Of a stretch of 64,000 bases of DNA, positions 41,038-52,275 are shown piece by piece; position 1 is the first letter of the stretch, and every line of letters starts with the position of its first letter. Under the pieces are notes generated by a model, which saw only the letters and a program-made list of their open reading frames with translations, did not search any database and was not told where the DNA came from. Where the stretch lies: assembly GCA_905250125.1 (NCBI GenBank), contig CAJNOL010000292.1, positions 1 through 64,000 of the forward strand. Direction: 5' to 3'. The DNA comes from Rotaria sordida (lineage: Eukaryota; Rotifera; Eurotatoria; Philodinida; Philodinidae). Made by a program: the position numbers and the translations under genes.

Positions 41038-41110
41038 CACTTTTCTCTTAAGACTACGACGGAATAAATGATAAATCTCGTTCTTTCTTCCTACGTGGGT
41101 GTTTTTTTTT

Positions 41111-41224
41111 CTTCTCTTTTCTGCTGTCGTTTTCTTTTCTCTTTTCTGCTGCCGTTTTCTTTTCTCTTTTCTACTGCCATTTTCTTTTCTCTTTTCTGCT
41201 GCCGTTTTCTTTTCTCTTTTCTGA
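41111..41224. repeat. 25-bp pyrimidine-rich tandem repeat
   Basis: Four to five tandem units of ttttctgctgccgttttcttttctc with few substitutions. It lies about 80 bases upstream of the TATA box of the DxNxDG-repeat gene, so it could influence that promoter. Confidence 0.85.
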
Positions 41225-44200
41225 GTCAACAACATCTAGAATGACAGATTTGGTATCGTTACTCTCGCCAACTTTTAACATTATTCTGTTTAACCTCCAG
41301 GACGTCATCCGACTACACGCTTTCGTCATAATTTTGTTCTTTTCATATAATTTTACAAAAATAAATATTATTGTTGGAGGTCGTCAAATAAAGAAAAAAA
41401 TGAATCACAAGATATTGGCTTACAATATGTTGCACGTCATAGTTTTTGAGTCAAATGACGTGTATCTGATTTGTTTATTTGAAACAGAATAAAAATAAAT
41501 AAATTTTATTTTGACGTATTAAGACGCCTATGATTCATTGTCGTATGTCTAATGTCAATTCGTTCTTAGTCTAGTTTGAATTTGAAAGAATATTGACATT
41601 TATTCAAAACGGATATTAACATACTCGTGAATTTTAAATTCTGTACATAAAAACTATATTGACAAAGTATAACTTTTCATTCATTGTTTTGAAATCTCTG
41701 ACGAAAAAAAAATGAACTATTTGCTCACTTTTTACAACACAAAATAAAAAATTTGAAATTTAACTGTGATTTGTGAGCTCGCAATTTTTCTAATCAAATT
41801 TAAAGTTAAGTTCCTTTGAATTGTTGGAAGAACATTCTATTTTAATAACTTATATGATGGTTTCATTTCATCAAATTGTATCATATTCAATCGATCAGAG
41901 TACAATAATGATCATATTGTCGAAAATATCTGCCAAGAATTAATAGAATCTCGTTTTCGTCTTTGTAATAATGAATGATTTTTAATCAATAGACTGATCA
42001 AGATATTTTACTACAAAAATAATTCATCTTCCACTTGTATCATAAAACTAATCTAATTTAAGAACTTGTAAATTGCATACATACAAATTAACATCTTCAT
42101 CAAATGTGAATATTACTAACTACGCATTCTTTGGACAAATCAACTTTTATACCTTGGTAAACGATATTACTAGTAACTAGAAATTCAGAAAGTGCAGCAA
42201 TAAATAATTTCAGATATGGAAGTCATAGGTTGTTTCTATTTGTCAATTCTCTATACATAAGGTTTCAATAAGAACAAAATAACAATTTAATTAATTCTGT
42301 ATTCCATTCAAATAATTTTTCATGTGATGAGCCATCGATAGGCTACTTAACTCTGAATAATATTGATCGAATATCGATACTATGAAAAATATGCAACAGA
42401 AATTCCATTACTTCTTCCAATGGCATCAAATCATTCATTTTGATATCTTTCAATAGATGACAGAGTATGATGTGATTCATGAAGAAAACTTTGACTTTTT
42501 CGTAATATGTTAGTCATGAATTTCAAGCTATACTTTACGACAAGAAGATAATCTGTTATTAATATTCCTTGACAAACTTTCTTACTTTTTCTAAAATGAA
42601 GAAAACATCAGACATGTCCTTCGTAGTGTTAGTGTGGACATTCTCGAAATTCCTTCACAGAGATAAAAAGTACAAAAGATGGCTCTTAAAGTATGACTTA
42701 CTAACAACATAGACTGGAGTGTGTAATTTGCTGAATGGTGAAAGTTGCTCGAAGGCAATGAGACAATACTAAGCATATATTGACACGTGTTTATTTAGTA
42801 ACTTGCTATTAGTACCTAGAATCACGGTTCCTAAAGCAAACACACTCTCAGATAGGTACATATTGTAACTTTTACATCCTAGACTCCTACTTTTGTACCG
42901 TGGGGAAAAACAGAAAATTTTGCATCTTATAATATGAAACAGAAATTTGTAGTTGTTAAAATAGTTGAGTAGTGAGTGGTAGAAAATCAAAAATTAAAAA
43001 CGTTCAGTTCATGTACATTGCCTTAAAGCGAATACGTCAGCACAGTACAAGTAAAAGAAGAGGATGAATGCGAATTTTACTCATTCTTGCCTGAAGATTT
43101 TAATGCAATATTTTACAATTGTTATGATTCGGCATTTCTTATTTAACTCTACCATATTCCATTGGTTTAACTCAATTGATGCTAATTTCAATTTTTAAAT
43201 AAATTTTAAAGAAATAGACTCTGCGTTCACTTTATCTATAATGTCAGTAAAGCGAATGCGACAGCTATTTTGACTAAAGATTAACCATTCCTTAATATAC
43301 TATTCATTTTCTACTATGCAAGATCAAAGTTCCAACACGTCTGATGACAAGTGTCTTCAGAATTGTCACAACTATCTCATACTAGAGACTCAATTGAAAC
43401 AGATGAAGAGTAAGTTTGAAGAAGTATTTTTCTGTATATGGTCCAATACAACTCTATGACATATTGATAGTCAATCAATGGTGTCTATGACTAACTGGAC
43501 GTCTATCGATGTACTGATTCTAATAGTGAACAATTGTATGATTAGAATTCGAATCTTTGTATACGAAATCACTGCTTTTTTCTTTCTTTTTTTTGTGTCT
43601 GTATATTAATGACATTGTTTGAATATAAATAATTTTCTATCATCATGAATCAATTACATATGGAATTCTTAATATACGTAGACAAGAATTCTTGTCAACA
43701 TCAGCTAAATCATAGTGCATGTTGCATTTTTAATATGGGGAATAAAAATGAAAATTAATAATCTACAAAATACTCATTTATCATTTGCTCAAAAAATTAA
43801 ATCAGCGTGATGAAGTTTTGCCTTTAAAAATTATGCTTTCGTATTCGATGGATAATCTCTACACACAATAATCTAATTATTTCGATACTTCACAAGTGAA
43901 GAAAGAAATGAAAAAAATTCTGGCTATCAATGATAGAGAACAGTTCTAACAAGCTATTGATACCCCTTTTTTCGTTTTCTGTACACGATAATATACGTTA
44001 AAAGTATCTTTCTTTTATAAATAAAAATCTATATAGCGGGTGTTCCAAAAGTCATGATTACTTAACAAATGCATATAGCTTCACTATTGAGTAAGCTTAA
44101 TCAAAAGTTTTTTTTTCTATTTGAAAGAGGAGACTAGTAAGCTTTTATTCTTAATGAGCAAGTTTATCAATACGATGGAAAGGGTAGTACTTTTGGGTAC

Positions 44201-44512
44201 AATGTAAAAATTAAGTTTTTCTTCGATGTTAACAACGATATGTATTGTTGTTTTCGAAATTTACTCGAATTTCTATCTTTATTATGATCATGAGATCATT
44301 TAGGTCTTTTGCTATTACTTTTCAGTTATTTGTTTGATATATTTCAAAAGAATTCAATCGTTAGTGTCTTTCTTCAAAACAGATTGTTCGTGGCTCATGA
44401 AAAACTTTAATAATCGTGGAAACGAGTACGTTGAACCATTTCATAACTCATCTGTGATTAAAATTGACCAATATCTTTGTTGTCATTACAATGCATCAGA
44501 ATTAGTATTTTT
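41225..44512. other. Intergenic, no gene recognised
   Basis: AT-rich sequence. A short frame at 43318 (MQDQSSNTSDDKCLQNCHNY) runs up to a strong GTAAGT donor at about 43410 and could be an orphan exon, but no partner exon was found. At 44037 a mariner-end-like word (gggtgttccaaaagtcatga) occurs without a visible transposase. Confidence 0.35.
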
Positions 44513-44587
44513 AAGGGTGTGGGTGTAGGTGTAGGGTATGGGTTGAGAGAAGATCAACTCACACTCATACTCACACCCACATCCTTT
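44513..44587. repeat. GT-rich inverted repeat (hairpin)
   Basis: The left arm aagggtgtgggtgtaggtgt (44513 on) pairs imperfectly with actcacacccacatcctttt ending at 44587, with a loop of about 10 bases near 44545-44553. Arms are about 33 bases. The arm contains TGTGGG, the unit reported for bdelloid telomeres. Confidence 0.65.
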
Positions 44588-45149
44588 TGTAGTAACCGTC
44601 GACCGAAAAAGGCTCTGTGTTTTTCCTGCCGAACTATTCCAGTTTACGCTCAAAATTGAAAAACAATTTTCGAGCTTGCCTCCGCGCGAAAAACTTTTCT
44701 TGGATTCAATAACAGAAATTTTTTTCACGTTCTACCCAACCTCATACTACGCAAACATCAAAACAAACACAGTACTATTTGTCACAACAAAATAGATTAG
44801 TCAAGCGCACCGCCACCCCTCGATACTAATGTTTATTGCGCTACTCCATATCTCCAGCATGTAACTACTTCACATAAAACATACACTTATATAGCAGACA
44901 GAAAGAAAGAGAGATGAACAAAAGAGAAACCAATGGAGACAAGATAAAGAAGAAAGAGGAAAGGAAGATCGGCGGAAAGTGGTATGAAAATCGGTACAAC
45001 TATTCACGCATTAGTTCTGATTGTCAATACATTCGCAATTACCCCTGTGTTTAGATATGTTTTCCTCATATGTACAACTAACGACACAACCAGACTTCCG
45101 AAAGAATAGCATAAATTCTGAAAAGTCTTGGGAACACCTCGTTCACCGA
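44588..45149. other. Intergenic, GC-richer spacer
   Basis: Less AT-rich than the surroundings, with a purine tract at 44900-44980. No coding pattern seen. Confidence 0.35.
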
Positions 45150-47745
45150 CATACTTCACTTCAGAAAATAACTTGCCAGTAGGTCACCTCATCGAACATT
45201 ACATGAAAAATGAACACCCGTCACCATAGTGTTCTTCACCTCTTTTGTTAATTTCAGAGGAAGCCTTACCAGTTGATCAGCTCGTCGAACATCACATAGA
45301 AAAGGAAGACTTCTCAACATAGTGCTCCTCACCTCTTTTGTTAACTTGGAATCAAACCTTGCCAATCGGTCAGCTCATGGAATATAACGTGAAAAATGAA
45401 GACTTCTCACCATGGCTTTCTTCACCACTTTTACTCGCTTGGAAACAAACCTTGTTAACTGGTCAGCCCATCCAACATCACATGGAAAATGATGATTTCT
45501 CACGATGTTGCCCTTCACCTTTTTTGCTAACTTGAAAGCAAACCTTGCCAGCTGATTAGATCATCGAACGTCATGTGGAAAAGGAAGATTTCTCAATATG
45601 GTGTTCTTCACTTCTTTTCCTCACTTGGAAGCAAACCTTGCCAGTTGCCAACTCATGGAACATCACATGGAAAATTAGGGTTTCTCACCATGGTGTTCTT
45701 CACCCCATTTGTTAACTTGGAACTAAACCTTGCCTGTTGGTTAGCCCATCGAACATCACATGAAAAACCAACGTTTCTTAGGATAGTGTTCTTCATCACT
45801 TTTGCTAGCTTGGAAGCAAAGATTGCCTGTTGATCGGTTCATGGAATATCACATGGAAAATGAAGATTTTTCACCATGGCGTTCTTCACCTCTTCTGCTA
45901 ACTTGGAAGCAAACCTTGTCAGTTGGTCACTTCATCGAACATCACATGGAAAGCGAAGATTTCTGATAAATATCCTCTTCACTTCTTTTGCTAACCGAGA
46001 AGCAAACTTTGTCTGTTGGGCAACTCATCGGACATCACATAGAAAATGAACATTTCTTATCAATATCTTCTTCTTCTCTTTTGCTAACTTCGAAGTAAGC
46101 CTTGGTAGTTGATCAGCTCATCTGACATCATATGAAAAATGAAGACTTCTCATGAGTATCTGGTTCACCTCTTTTGCTAACTTGCGAGCGAACTGTGCCA
46201 GTTGGTCAGCTCATCAAACATCACATGGAAAATGATGATATCTCAAGATGGTGTTCTTCACTTCTCTTCGTAACTTGAAAGTAAGTCTTGCCAGTTGGTC
46301 AGCTGATCAAACATTACACGAAAAATGAATACTTACCATGAATATCTTCTTCATCTCTTTTTCTAACTGGAAACAAACCTTGCCAGTTGACCAGCTCATC
46401 CAACATCACATGGAAAAGGAAGATTTCTCACCATGGTGTTCTTCACTTCTCTTGCTAACTTACAAGCAAACCTTGCTAGTAGGTCAGCTCATGAAACATC
46501 ACATAGAAAATAAAGATTTCTCACCATGGTGTTTTTCATTTCTTTTGCTTACTTGGGAGCAAACTTTGTCTTCTGGGGAGCTCATCGAACATCACATGGA
46601 AAATGTAGATTTCTCAGGATGGTGTTCTTCATCTCTTTTGCTAACTTGAGATCAAACTTTCCCTGTTGGTCAGCTCATCGAATATTACATGGAAAATGAA
46701 GATTTCTCACCATGGTATTCTTCACCTCTTCTGCTAACTTGGATAGCAAACCTGTCTTGTTAGCCAGCTCATCGAACATCACGTAGAAAATGAAGATACT
46801 TCACCATGGTTTTCTTTACCTGTTTTGCTAGCTTGGGAGCACACTTTACCAGTTGGTTAGCTCATGGAACATCACGTGGAAATTGAAAATTTTGCAATAT
46901 GGTAGTCTTCACTTATTTTGCTAACTTGAAAGCATGGCTTGCCAGTTGGTCAGTTGATCAAACCTCACATGGAAAATGAAGATTTCTCATCAATACCTTC
47001 TTCATTCCTTTTGATAATTTGGAAACAAATCTTGCAAGTTGGTCAGCTCATTGAACATGGCATGGAAAATGAAGATTTCTCACCATAGTGTTCTGCGTCT
47101 GTTTTGCTAACTTGGATGCAAACTTTGCCTGCTGAACAGCTTATCAAACATGGCCGGGAAAATGAAGATTTCTCAGGATGATGTTTTCCACCTCTTTTGT
47201 TAACTCGGAAGCAAACCTTGTCAATTGGTCAGCTCATCAAACAACACGTGAAAAATGAAGATTTCTTACCATGATTTTCTTCACTGCTTTTGCTCACTTG
47301 GAAGCAAACCTTGCTAGTCGATTAGCTCATTAAACATCACATGGAAAACGAAGATTTCTCAGCATGATGTTCTTCACCTGTTTTGATAACTTGGAAGCAA
47401 ACCTTGCCAGCCGGTTAGCTCATCGAACATCACATGGAAAATAGAGATTGCTAAAAAATATTTTCTTCACCATTTCTGCTAACTTAGAAGCAAACTTTTC
47501 GTGCTGGGTAGCTCATCGAACATGGTGTGGAAAATGATGATTTCTCAAGATGGTGTTCTTCATGTATTTTACTAAGTTGCAAGCAAATTTGTCCTGTTGT
47601 GCAGCTTATCGAACGTCACATGGAAAATGAAAAATACTGATTAATATCTTCTTCACTCCTTTTGCTAACTGGAAATCAAACTTTGGGAGTTGGACAACTT
47701 ATGGAGCATCGCATAAGAAATGGAGATTTCTCACCAAGGTGTGTT
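45150..47745. repeat. 93-bp minisatellite, about 28 units
   Basis: Tandem imperfect units whose period was measured as 93 bases between matching points (e.g. 46438 and 46531). A typical unit contains 'ttgctaacttggaagcaaac', 'ttgccagttggtcagctcat' and 'gaacatcacatggaaaatga'. As 93 is divisible by three, the plus strand keeps partial open frames (45338-45535, 46338-46649) with a 31-residue repeat of the type TWKQTL-GQLIEHHMENEDFSP, but stops recur, so coding is not supported. Units diverge by about 10-25% by eye. Confidence 0.9.
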
Positions 47746-50153
47746 TCACTTATTGAGTTTGTTTAAGGGCAATATTGACTATGGATTCACCCATTGAAGA
47801 TTACGGGAGATCTGAATGTTCAAAACGGCAAGTTGCATGCTGGCATTCAAAATTTATATGTTATGCAACGGAAAATTATACATTCTTAGTAATACTGTAT
47901 ATTATACTTCTGACGAAGATGTGCAATCAATTTTGTGTTCAAGTATTTCGTTTGGCTGAAGGTGAATATAATTTTGAGCCAGTGATTTGGCAAAATATGA
48001 GGACCGTTGAATGATTCGTATTAGAATTTTATTCAATGGTCACATAATCCGACATGAATATTTGTAGGACATCAAGTGTCTTACGACCGTATGAAAAGTG
48101 AACTGTCAGGACGCATGGTTTGTTCAATTTTAACTGTTTCCTCTAGAGAAGTTTTCATGTTGTAATTTGATCTGAAATGATGTGCCATATGATCGGTACA
48201 ATTTATATGGTCCTATTCAACTTTTCTTTTGAATTCAAATGATCATTATTGATTGAGCTTTGTTACCAATAATGGCATGGCAGCTGGAGTACTCTCAAAA
48301 AGTATGTGTTCGGATGTTTTTCTCACATTCAACTAATTTTTGAGGCTCGATTGCTTGATTTCTAGGTGTCAGGAAAAATGAGTAACTTCAATGCAGATCT
48401 TATTTAATTTTGTCGTTCGTTCAGTGCTGAAAATATCAATTTTGCTGTGAGACAAGAGATTTTAGTTCAAACGAATCATGTCATTCTCATGGTTCTATTC
48501 GTTTATTGTATTCGATTGAATTAAACAGTTCTAAAATTATGAATCAGTGAAAAGTAATATGACAAATGAATAGATGTAACCGCCATCACAGTGATATTTA
48601 TATATTGAGCTCATTTCACACCAAAACCTACCGATTGATTAAATAGTCATTGGTTAGTTGAACGATGAATAATCATGAGAAAGATGCTTTTCAGTAACAT
48701 ACGTTGTTTTCAAAGAAAACATGAGCATTTCTTAGATAGATTAGATGATACAGCGCTTGAATAATAGTTCACCAGAGTTTTTATTCCGTTTTACGTTCAT
48801 GCCAGAATAAACAGTTTAGATTTTTTGCTTTTGATGGAGATTACACTAATAATAAATACTTTCTTACCAACCAATCTATTCAGATAGTTTTCTAATTTGA
48901 AATCAAAGCGTGTGCATTATTAAGTTATTGGGCATCATATGACGATAGGAAAGTCATAATCAGGCTTTTGTTCATGTAAAGATTGTTGTTCACAGAAGTC
49001 TTTCCAATCAATCACTCAATCGAAGATCACACAGTATATAAATGAAAATAACGACAACCACCAGGATTCCAGCCGGCTATTTCTCTAATTTCATTTGATA
49101 GATTTAAAAATATTCTTTGATGGTAAATGACATGACAAATGAATAATCATGACATTTCGCACAAGACCATCGTGCAAGTACTGCACACATTTTGAATTAC
49201 AAACCTTTGATCAATCAGTTTGTCTAATATGACCCACTAAATGAATACAATTTAGCAGAATTTGGTTCATCTTAGCTACTCATATCGAAGAAATGGTCAT
49301 GAACTAATAATTAGAAAACGGTCGCGTGGTAACTGATTGATTATAACGACCACCACAACAATTCTCTTCATATATTCTATTGACTTTAAAGCATATTCTA
49401 TCAGTTAGAATGCTTCTGAAAGATCAGAAGGTAAATAAACAATTCGTACCAAGTTCCTTTTGAGAGTATGATGAACTTGATACGGTGGATTGTGGTTTTT
49501 CTAAATTAACGATTTCAATTGTTGTGATAATTTGAAAAAAGGAGACTAATTGCTGCTATTTTCAGCTATCAAAGATACGATCTTTTCAGAATTAATAAAC
49601 ACGTGTGCTAGGAGAAATCAATCAATTAATTATATTTTGACTCTTGAATATAAAGAAAAACATTAGAATAATTTGCACAGTTCTTTTACAAATACTAGAA
49701 AACAATAAATAGAAGAAATGCTCGTATGTTTGTGAGGAAAGAATCCAAATATAATATCTCTCAGCCCATGGACCATAAACTGTCTTGCTGGATACTATAG
49801 TAGTGTTATATCTCATGCCTTAGGCTGTCCAATGTATAAGGAAAAGAAGAGATAAAACGTTAGTTGGATCTTCAGAGCCGTTGCAAATAGAGCATTTGAC
49901 TATAGATTAGAAAGAAACTTAGGATAAAAATTAAAATCGCCATAAGCCGTATTAAACGTTCTAAAACGCTACACAACAAAAGTCTACTCTCTGTTTTGAA
50001 CAGTTACATATAGAGACAGAACTGACTTCGTGGTGAAAGGGATGACAAAAACATCGAATGAGAAGAAAGCTACATTTAGAGTGCTCTTACAATCAGAAAT
50101 ATGAAACTAATGTGTTGTAACAATTTGCATTTTTCTTTCTTTTAACTGATTTG
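47746..50153. other. Intergenic, no gene recognised
   Basis: The open frame 47775-48014 (plus) has no recognisable motif and begins at the edge of the minisatellite. The rest is AT-rich with no clear signal. Confidence 0.4.
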
Positions 50154-50296
50154 CAGTTCAAAATGTCCGAAATTTGGCGTTTTAACAATGACCTTTTTCT
50201 TACACTTAAACCGTGTTATGACATTTTTTGAAAAAGATTTCTTCGCGTTTTCCATGTAAACATGTCAAAACGCAAAATTTCGGCCATTTTTGACTG
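50154..50296. mobile_element. 143-bp MITE-like element
   Basis: Terminal inverted repeats of about 36 bases with roughly 80% identity. The left end starts cagttcaaaatgtccgaaat and the right end, read inverted, starts cagtcaaaaatggccgaaat; both continue into ..tt(g/t)gcgtttt. The interior is about 70 bases with no coding capacity. No clear target duplication was identified. Confidence 0.65.
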
Positions 50297-50377
50297 TGTA
50301 CATTCCGTTAATACCAAAAGTGATCTAATGCATTTGACATCCGATTTGTTTTTTTCATATTGCTTTATATAACGTAT

Positions 50378-51000
50378 CAGAACTAGTGAGGAGTAACTAC
50401 AACTCATATAACTTGATATTAGAAGAATTAGTAAGATACAATGTTCATTGATAAATGATAGACTTCATGTAACATTAGTGAATAGAAAATCAGGGAGATT
50501 GAAGAGCATAGAAAAGTCATGCCATTTCATTCTCTTCTAAGAAATCGATTCATTACTAAATAGATGTTAATAACCAAGCAGTAGCTTTTGAGTGAAATTT
50601 TTTTAATGTTTTATTTTATCATCATATAGCAAGCAAAATCTCTTACAATAAAGAAGGAAATCACATCTTCGATGTAGATTGAAAGAATACATCAGCGATG
50701 AAGGAATCATCCCTTCCGTCGCTTATTGTAAGAGATTTTTCTTGCTATTATGATGATAAAATAAAACATTAAAAAAATTTCACTCGAAAGTTATCGTTCG
50801 ATTATTGACATTCACTTGGTAACGAATTGATTTCTTAGAAGAGAATGAGATTGCACGGCTTTTCTATGCTTTCCAATCTCTCTGATGTTCTATTCACCAA
50901 TGTTACATGGAGTCTATCATTTATCAATGAACATTGTATCTTACTAATGCTTCTAATATCAAGTTATGGGGGCTGCAGTCATTTCTCACTAATCGTTAAC
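50378..51000. mobile_element. Palindromic element, ~290 bp arms
   Basis: The left arm 50378-50668 and right arm 50722-51000 are diverged inverted copies. Examples are 'attcattctcttctaagaaa' near 50527 against 'tttcttagaagagaatgaga' near 50831, and 'caatgttcattgataaatga' near 50440 against 'tcatttatcaatgaacattg' near 50917. The spacer is about 50 bases. It resembles a foldback element or MITE; no coding region inside is credible. Confidence 0.75.
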
Positions 51001-51039
51001 CACAATCCTAATTTATTGAGTTATTTCAATATATTCTTT

Positions 51040-52267
51040 CAGGGACGGCGCGACCGGGGGGGGGAGGGGGAATAGGGGGGTCACCCCCCTCCTGCTTCGG
51101 AAAATTTTGATTGGAGCTTTCTCCGAATTTGAAAATTTTGGTAGTGCCAATTCTCTCCAAATTTGCGAGATCATTAGGCGATTTTCTCCGATTTTGGAGA
51201 ACTGCCGTAGACAATTTTCTCCGATTTTGAAGAATCAAAGTGCACAATTTCCTTCGATTTTGGAGAACTACAGCAGACAAATTTCTCCAATTTTGAAGAA
51301 CTACAGTAGACAATTTTCTCCAACTTTGGAGGACTACAGTAGACAATATTCTCCGATTTTGGAGAAATACAATAAACAATTTTCTCTGATTTTGGCGAAC
51401 TACAGCAGACAATTTTCTTCGGTTTTGGAGAACTCCAGTACACAATTTTCTCCGATTTTGGAGAACTACGGTAGACCATTTTCTTCGATTTTGGAGAACT
51501 ACCGTAGACGATTTTCTCCAAATTTGGAGAAGTACAGTAGACAGTCTTCTCCGATTTTGGAGAACTACGGTAGACCATTTTCTCCGATTTTCGAGAAATA
51601 CAATAAACAATTTTCTTCGATCTTGAAGAACTACAGTACACAATTTTCTCCGATTTAGGAGAGTTAAAGTACACAATTTTCTTGGATGTTGGAGAATTAC
51701 AGTACAGAATTTTCTCCAATTTTGGGGAGCCATAGTAGACAATCTTCTCCGATTTTGAAGAACTACCGTAGTCAATTTTCTCCGATTTTGGAGAAAAATA
51801 GTAGACAATCGACCCTAAATTTGGCAAAAATCTAAGTTTGAAGAAATCTATTCTACTATTTTTTTTCGGTTCTTGAGATTTTTGAACTACATCAATAATC
51901 TAAGTTCGCGTTTAAGCGAGAAATTAGTATTATAACTAGATGCATCTGTCATCAATAGCAATATGTGATACGTGGATGTTAACGATAACTGAGCGAAGAA
52001 TAAAATTTTGAAAAAAAAAAGAAAAAATCAGATTTTTGTTGGGACCATCGGCATAAAATTGTATGAAGTGCGGTCAGAGTAGTCGAAGGAATGTCGGAAA
52101 GTCTGCTTCGAAAAGAAAGCGATGGCAACCAAAAAAGTTTGGAGACTTCCTCCGAATTTCAACAGTGGGAACGTTTTCTTTTGCTCTTCAATTTTGACTT
52201 TTTGGGATTGGAGGCTCCGATTTTCGTGATACCCCCCTCCTGCTCTGACCTCTTCGTGCCGTCCCTG
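51040..52267. mobile_element. Non-autonomous hAT-type transposon with target duplication
   Basis: The termini are inverted repeats: the left end begins CAGGGACGGCGCGA and the right end, inverted, begins CAGGGACGGCACGA (13 of 14 matching). Exact 8-base direct repeats TATTCTTT lie immediately outside (51032-51039 and 52268-52275). An 8-bp duplication with CA..TG ends is the hAT signature. A subterminal GC-rich block (ggggggtcacccccctcctgc) is mirrored near the right end. There is no transposase inside; instead there is a 33-bp minisatellite. It probably moves using an hAT transposase encoded elsewhere. Confidence 0.88.
51112..51830. repeat. 33-bp minisatellite inside the hAT element
   Basis: About 21-22 tandem units of the type ttttctccgattttggagaa + ctacagtagacaa. 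The 33-base period keeps several frames open: minus 51026-51808 (units like NRRKLSTVVLQ), minus 51174-51827 (SPKSEKIVYCS) and plus 51107-51658 (QFSPILENYSR). Three overlapping frames being open together shows this is a consequence of the period and a stop-free unit, not evidence for coding. Confidence 0.9.
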
Positions 52268-52275
52268 TATTCTTT

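Noticed and set aside
45338..46649. Open frames within the 93-bp repeat as a repeat-protein gene
   Set aside because: Stops recur in most units and there is no start or end context, so only a minisatellite is called.
51026..51827. Long minus-strand open frames of 217 and 260 codons made of 11-residue repeats
   Set aside because: Three overlapping frames on two strands are open at once because the 33-bp unit lacks stops; this is a minisatellite inside a transposon, not a gene.
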